Of a stretch of 7,801 nucleotides of DNA, positions 4,969 to 7,801 are shown one piece after another. The notes beneath the pieces were generated by a model. It was not told where the DNA came from, did not search any database, and worked only from the letters and a program-made list of their open reading frames with translations. The stretch is from Caulobacteraceae bacterium (GTDB lineage Bacteria > Pseudomonadota > Alphaproteobacteria > Caulobacterales > Caulobacteraceae). How positions within the stretch are numbered: the first letter of the stretch is position 1; each line of letters opens with the position of its first letter. The stretch is from the NCBI GenBank assembly GCA_028291305.1, contig JAQGII010000143.1, positions 1-7,801 of the forward strand, written 5' to 3'. Made by a program: the position numbers and the translations under genes.

Positions 4969-5724
4969 TCAGGCGGCGGGCAGGCCGACCACGGCGACCA
5001 GGCCCTCGCCGGGGGCGGTGCGGATATCCAGCGTCCCGCCCATGGCCTCGGTGATGAGCTTGGCGATCGGCAGGCCGAGCCCGGCCCCGCCGGCGCTGCG
5101 CGTCAGGGTCTGCTGGCCCTGCTCGAACGGCCGCATCAGCCGCGGCAGGTCCTCTGGATCGGCCCCCGGTCCGTGGTCCTCGATCTCGACCAGCACCTGG
5201 TCGCCAGCGCGGAAGGCGCGCACACGCACCGTTGCACCGGGCGGCGAATGGGCCACGGCGTTCTGCAGCAGGTTGATCAGCACGGTGCTCAGACCCCGCG
5301 CGTCGGCCAGCGCCGACGGCATCGCGTCCAGGTCCTCGGCCAGCAGCCGCACATCCAGGGACCGGGCCTCGGCGGCCAGCTCGTGGAACGCCTCGCCCAC
5401 GGCCAGGTCCATCGGCTCGGGCCGCAGGTCCATCTCATCGGCATGGCTTTCCAGCCGCACGATCTCCACGATCTGGTTCACCAGCTTGAGCATCTTATGC
5501 CCGCTGCCGCTGATGAAGCCCGCGTAGTCCTTGTACTGCGGCGATCCGAGCGGCCCGCACAGTTCCTGCCGCAGCACCTCGGAGAAGCCGATGATCGAAT
5601 TGAGCGGCGTGCGCAGCTCGTGGCTGATCATGCGCAGGAAGGAACGCTTGGCCTCCTCGTCCAGCCGGCCGCGAACCGGCGGCGGGCTTTTCGGTGGCGG
5701 CGTTAGGGCCAGGGCTCGGCTCAT
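4969..5724 (-). CDS. Soluble histidine kinase without sensor domain (PleC/DivJ-like DHp)
   Basis: The 251-residue protein is only a kinase core. After a Pro-rich stretch (8-18) comes the HisKA helix with phospho-acceptor His35 in FLRMISHELRTPLNSIIGFSEVL, then CGPLGSPQYKDYAGFISGSGHKML, the pattern of the PleC/DivJ/PdhS group. The HATPase_c domain has the N box with Asn155 (LINLLQNAVAHS), the G1 box with Asp183 (EDHGPG), the F box RPFEQ, and the G2 box GAGLGLPIAK near 212-221. All residues needed for ATP binding and phosphorylation are present. It has no transmembrane segment, PAS domain or receiver domain, so its input must come from a partner protein. The start is uncertain: ATG 5724 has no strong ribosome-binding site, and ATG 5754 would add ten residues. 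It is divergent from the DivJ-like gene and shares its control region. Its response regulator is not in the window; DivK-type proteins are candidates by family only. Confidence 0.9.
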   Translation of the reverse strand: MSRALALTPPPKSPPPVRGRLDEEAKRSFLRMISHELRTPLNSIIGFSEVLRQELCGPLGSPQYKDYAGFISGSGHKMLKLVNQIVEIVRLESHADEMDLRPEPMDLAVGEAFHELAAEARSLDVRLLAEDLDAMPSALADARGLSTVLINLLQNAVAHSPPGATVRVRAFRAGDQVLVEIEDHGPGADPEDLPRLMRPFEQGQQTLTRSAGGAGLGLPIAKLITEAMGGTLDIRTAPGEGLVAVVGLPAA

Positions 5725-5800
5725 GAGGGTTCCGGGGGCGCGCGCGAACCACATCGGCCGGGCGCTTGCGCGAATCTGCGCGCCGGGACTTACTATTCGG

Positions 5801-5809
5801 TTATCCACA
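5801..5809 (+). promoter_or_regulatory. Perfect DnaA box
   Basis: TTATCCACA matches the DnaA box consensus TTATNCACA exactly. It lies in the control region shared by the two divergent kinase genes, 77 bases before the soluble kinase start and about 150 before the divJ-like start. DnaA regulates transcription in Caulobacter besides starting replication, so it could tie these kinases to replication initiation. I found no second box, so this is not an origin. Confidence 0.6.
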
Positions 5810-5845
5810 GAGCGGTCCCCCGTCTTCGGCGCCCGTGCGCTGGAG

Positions 5846-5861
5846 CCCGGCCTTGGCCGGG
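5846..5861. repeat. Inverted repeat in the divJ-like upstream region
   Basis: CCCGGCC and GGCCGGG form a perfect inverted repeat around TT. It lies between the DnaA box and a pair of GANTC sites, so it could be a protein-binding palindrome or a small hairpin. GC-rich palindromes arise easily in such DNA. Confidence 0.3.
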
Positions 5862-5865
5862 AGTA

Positions 5866-5876
5866 GACTCCGAGTC
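5866..5876. promoter_or_regulatory. Paired GANTC sites upstream of the divJ-like gene
   Basis: GACTC (5866-5870) and GAGTC (5872-5876) are one base apart; a third site, GAATC, is at 5772-5776. GANTC near a promoter is the setting for CcrM/GcrA control in Caulobacter. No clear -10/-35 pair was identified here. Confidence 0.4.
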
Positions 5877-5953
5877 CCTGACCTGATCGATCGGACCCCT
5901 TGGCCCCATCCGCCATCATCGCCTGCTCCCCTCCGCCCGGCCCGGTCCCCGGC

Positions 5954-5957
5954 GAGG
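5954..5957 (+). promoter_or_regulatory. Ribosome-binding site favouring the GTG start of the divJ-like gene
   Basis: GAGG lies five bases before the GTG at 5963. The only other early start in this frame, TTG at 5900, has no good site and would add a 21-residue Pro-rich leader before the first membrane helix. Confidence 0.45.
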
Positions 5958-5962
5958 GGCGC

Positions 5963-7576
<1,614 letters not shown>

Positions 7577-7579
7577 ACC

Positions 7580-7801
7580 CTACCTCGGTCCGATCTTCAG
7601 GAAGGCCAGGCCGGCGTTGAAGTCGCCGACCTCGAGGAAGGCGGTGCGCACCAGGTCGCCACGGGTCGAAGGAAAGAGCAGCTCGACGCTGATCGCCTCG
7701 CGCGGATCGAGCCGCTGCAGGGCGTCCAGGGTCCCCGGGGGGAAGCGGAAGGCGGCGGCCGAAGCGGCGCCCGCCGGCAGCAGGGGCCGGTCGGCCGGCG
7801 C
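7580..7801 (-). CDS. C-terminal 73 residues of an unrecognised protein
   Basis: The frame runs from the right edge to a TAG at 7582-7580. It encodes an Ala/Pro-rich stretch (PAGAASAAAFRFPPGT), then LDALQRLDPREAISVELLFPSTRGDLVRTAFLEVGDFNAGLAFLKIGPR. The pattern of charged and hydrophobic residues suggests beta strands, and third codon positions are strongly G/C, as expected of a real gene in this genome. I do not recognise a family and assign no function; the start and most of the protein lie outside the window. It converges with the divJ-like gene with only three bases between the two stop codons. Confidence 0.75.
   Translation of the reverse strand, partial: APADRPLLPAGAASAAAFRFPPGTLDALQRLDPREAISVELLFPSTRGDLVRTAFLEVGDFNAGLAFLKIGPR

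Noticed and set aside
5725..5962. Replication origin suggested by the DnaA box
   Set aside because: There is only one box, no AT-rich unwinding element and no origin-associated genes nearby.

Overview
The window is GC-rich DNA from an alphaproteobacterium, most likely Caulobacteraceae (Caulobacter, Phenylobacterium or a relative). The evidence is a MucR/Ros-family regulator, a PAS_5-type single-domain protein, a SufE of alphaproteobacterial type, a DivJ-like membrane histidine kinase, and GANTC sites (the CcrM methyltransferase target) concentrated between genes. No rRNA, tRNA, CRISPR array, insertion sequence or phage gene was seen.

Layout: (1) 1-1427, minus strand: N-terminal two thirds of oligopeptidase B (ptrB), running off the left edge. 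(2) 1546-2325, plus: a compact trypsin-like serine protease with a complete catalytic triad and no signal peptide, divergent from ptrB. (3) 2483-2989, plus: a four-helix DoxX-like membrane protein. (4) 2990-3331: a 342-base gap with hairpins, including one that looks like a terminator for a minus-strand transcript. (5) 3332-3760, plus: a MucR/Ros-family regulator whose zinc-binding set is degenerate. (6) 3761-3974: a perfect 19-bp stem hairpin followed by an AT-richer promoter region; 12 GANTC sites fall in the 204 bases 3760-3963. (7) 3975-4454, plus: a PAS_5 protein. (8) 4464-4895, minus: sufE. (9) 4969-5724, minus: a soluble histidine kinase with no sensor domain. (10) 5725-5962: a divergent control region with a perfect DnaA box and three GANTC sites. 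(11) 5963-7576, plus: a DivJ-like kinase with about six membrane helices, a PAS-like domain and HisKA/HATPase domains. (12) 7580-7801, minus: the C-terminal end of an unrecognised protein.

The right half reads as a cell-cycle neighbourhood. In Caulobacter, MucR proteins control G1-phase genes, DivJ phosphorylates DivK, and the single-domain PAS protein MopJ interacts with DivJ. Here a MucR-like gene, a PAS protein gene and two DivJ/PleC-type kinases lie within 4.3 kb, next to DNA carrying marks of replication-coupled control (GANTC cluster, DnaA box, a near-CtrA box). A joint role is inference. The main observation for follow-up is the GANTC cluster in front of the PAS gene.
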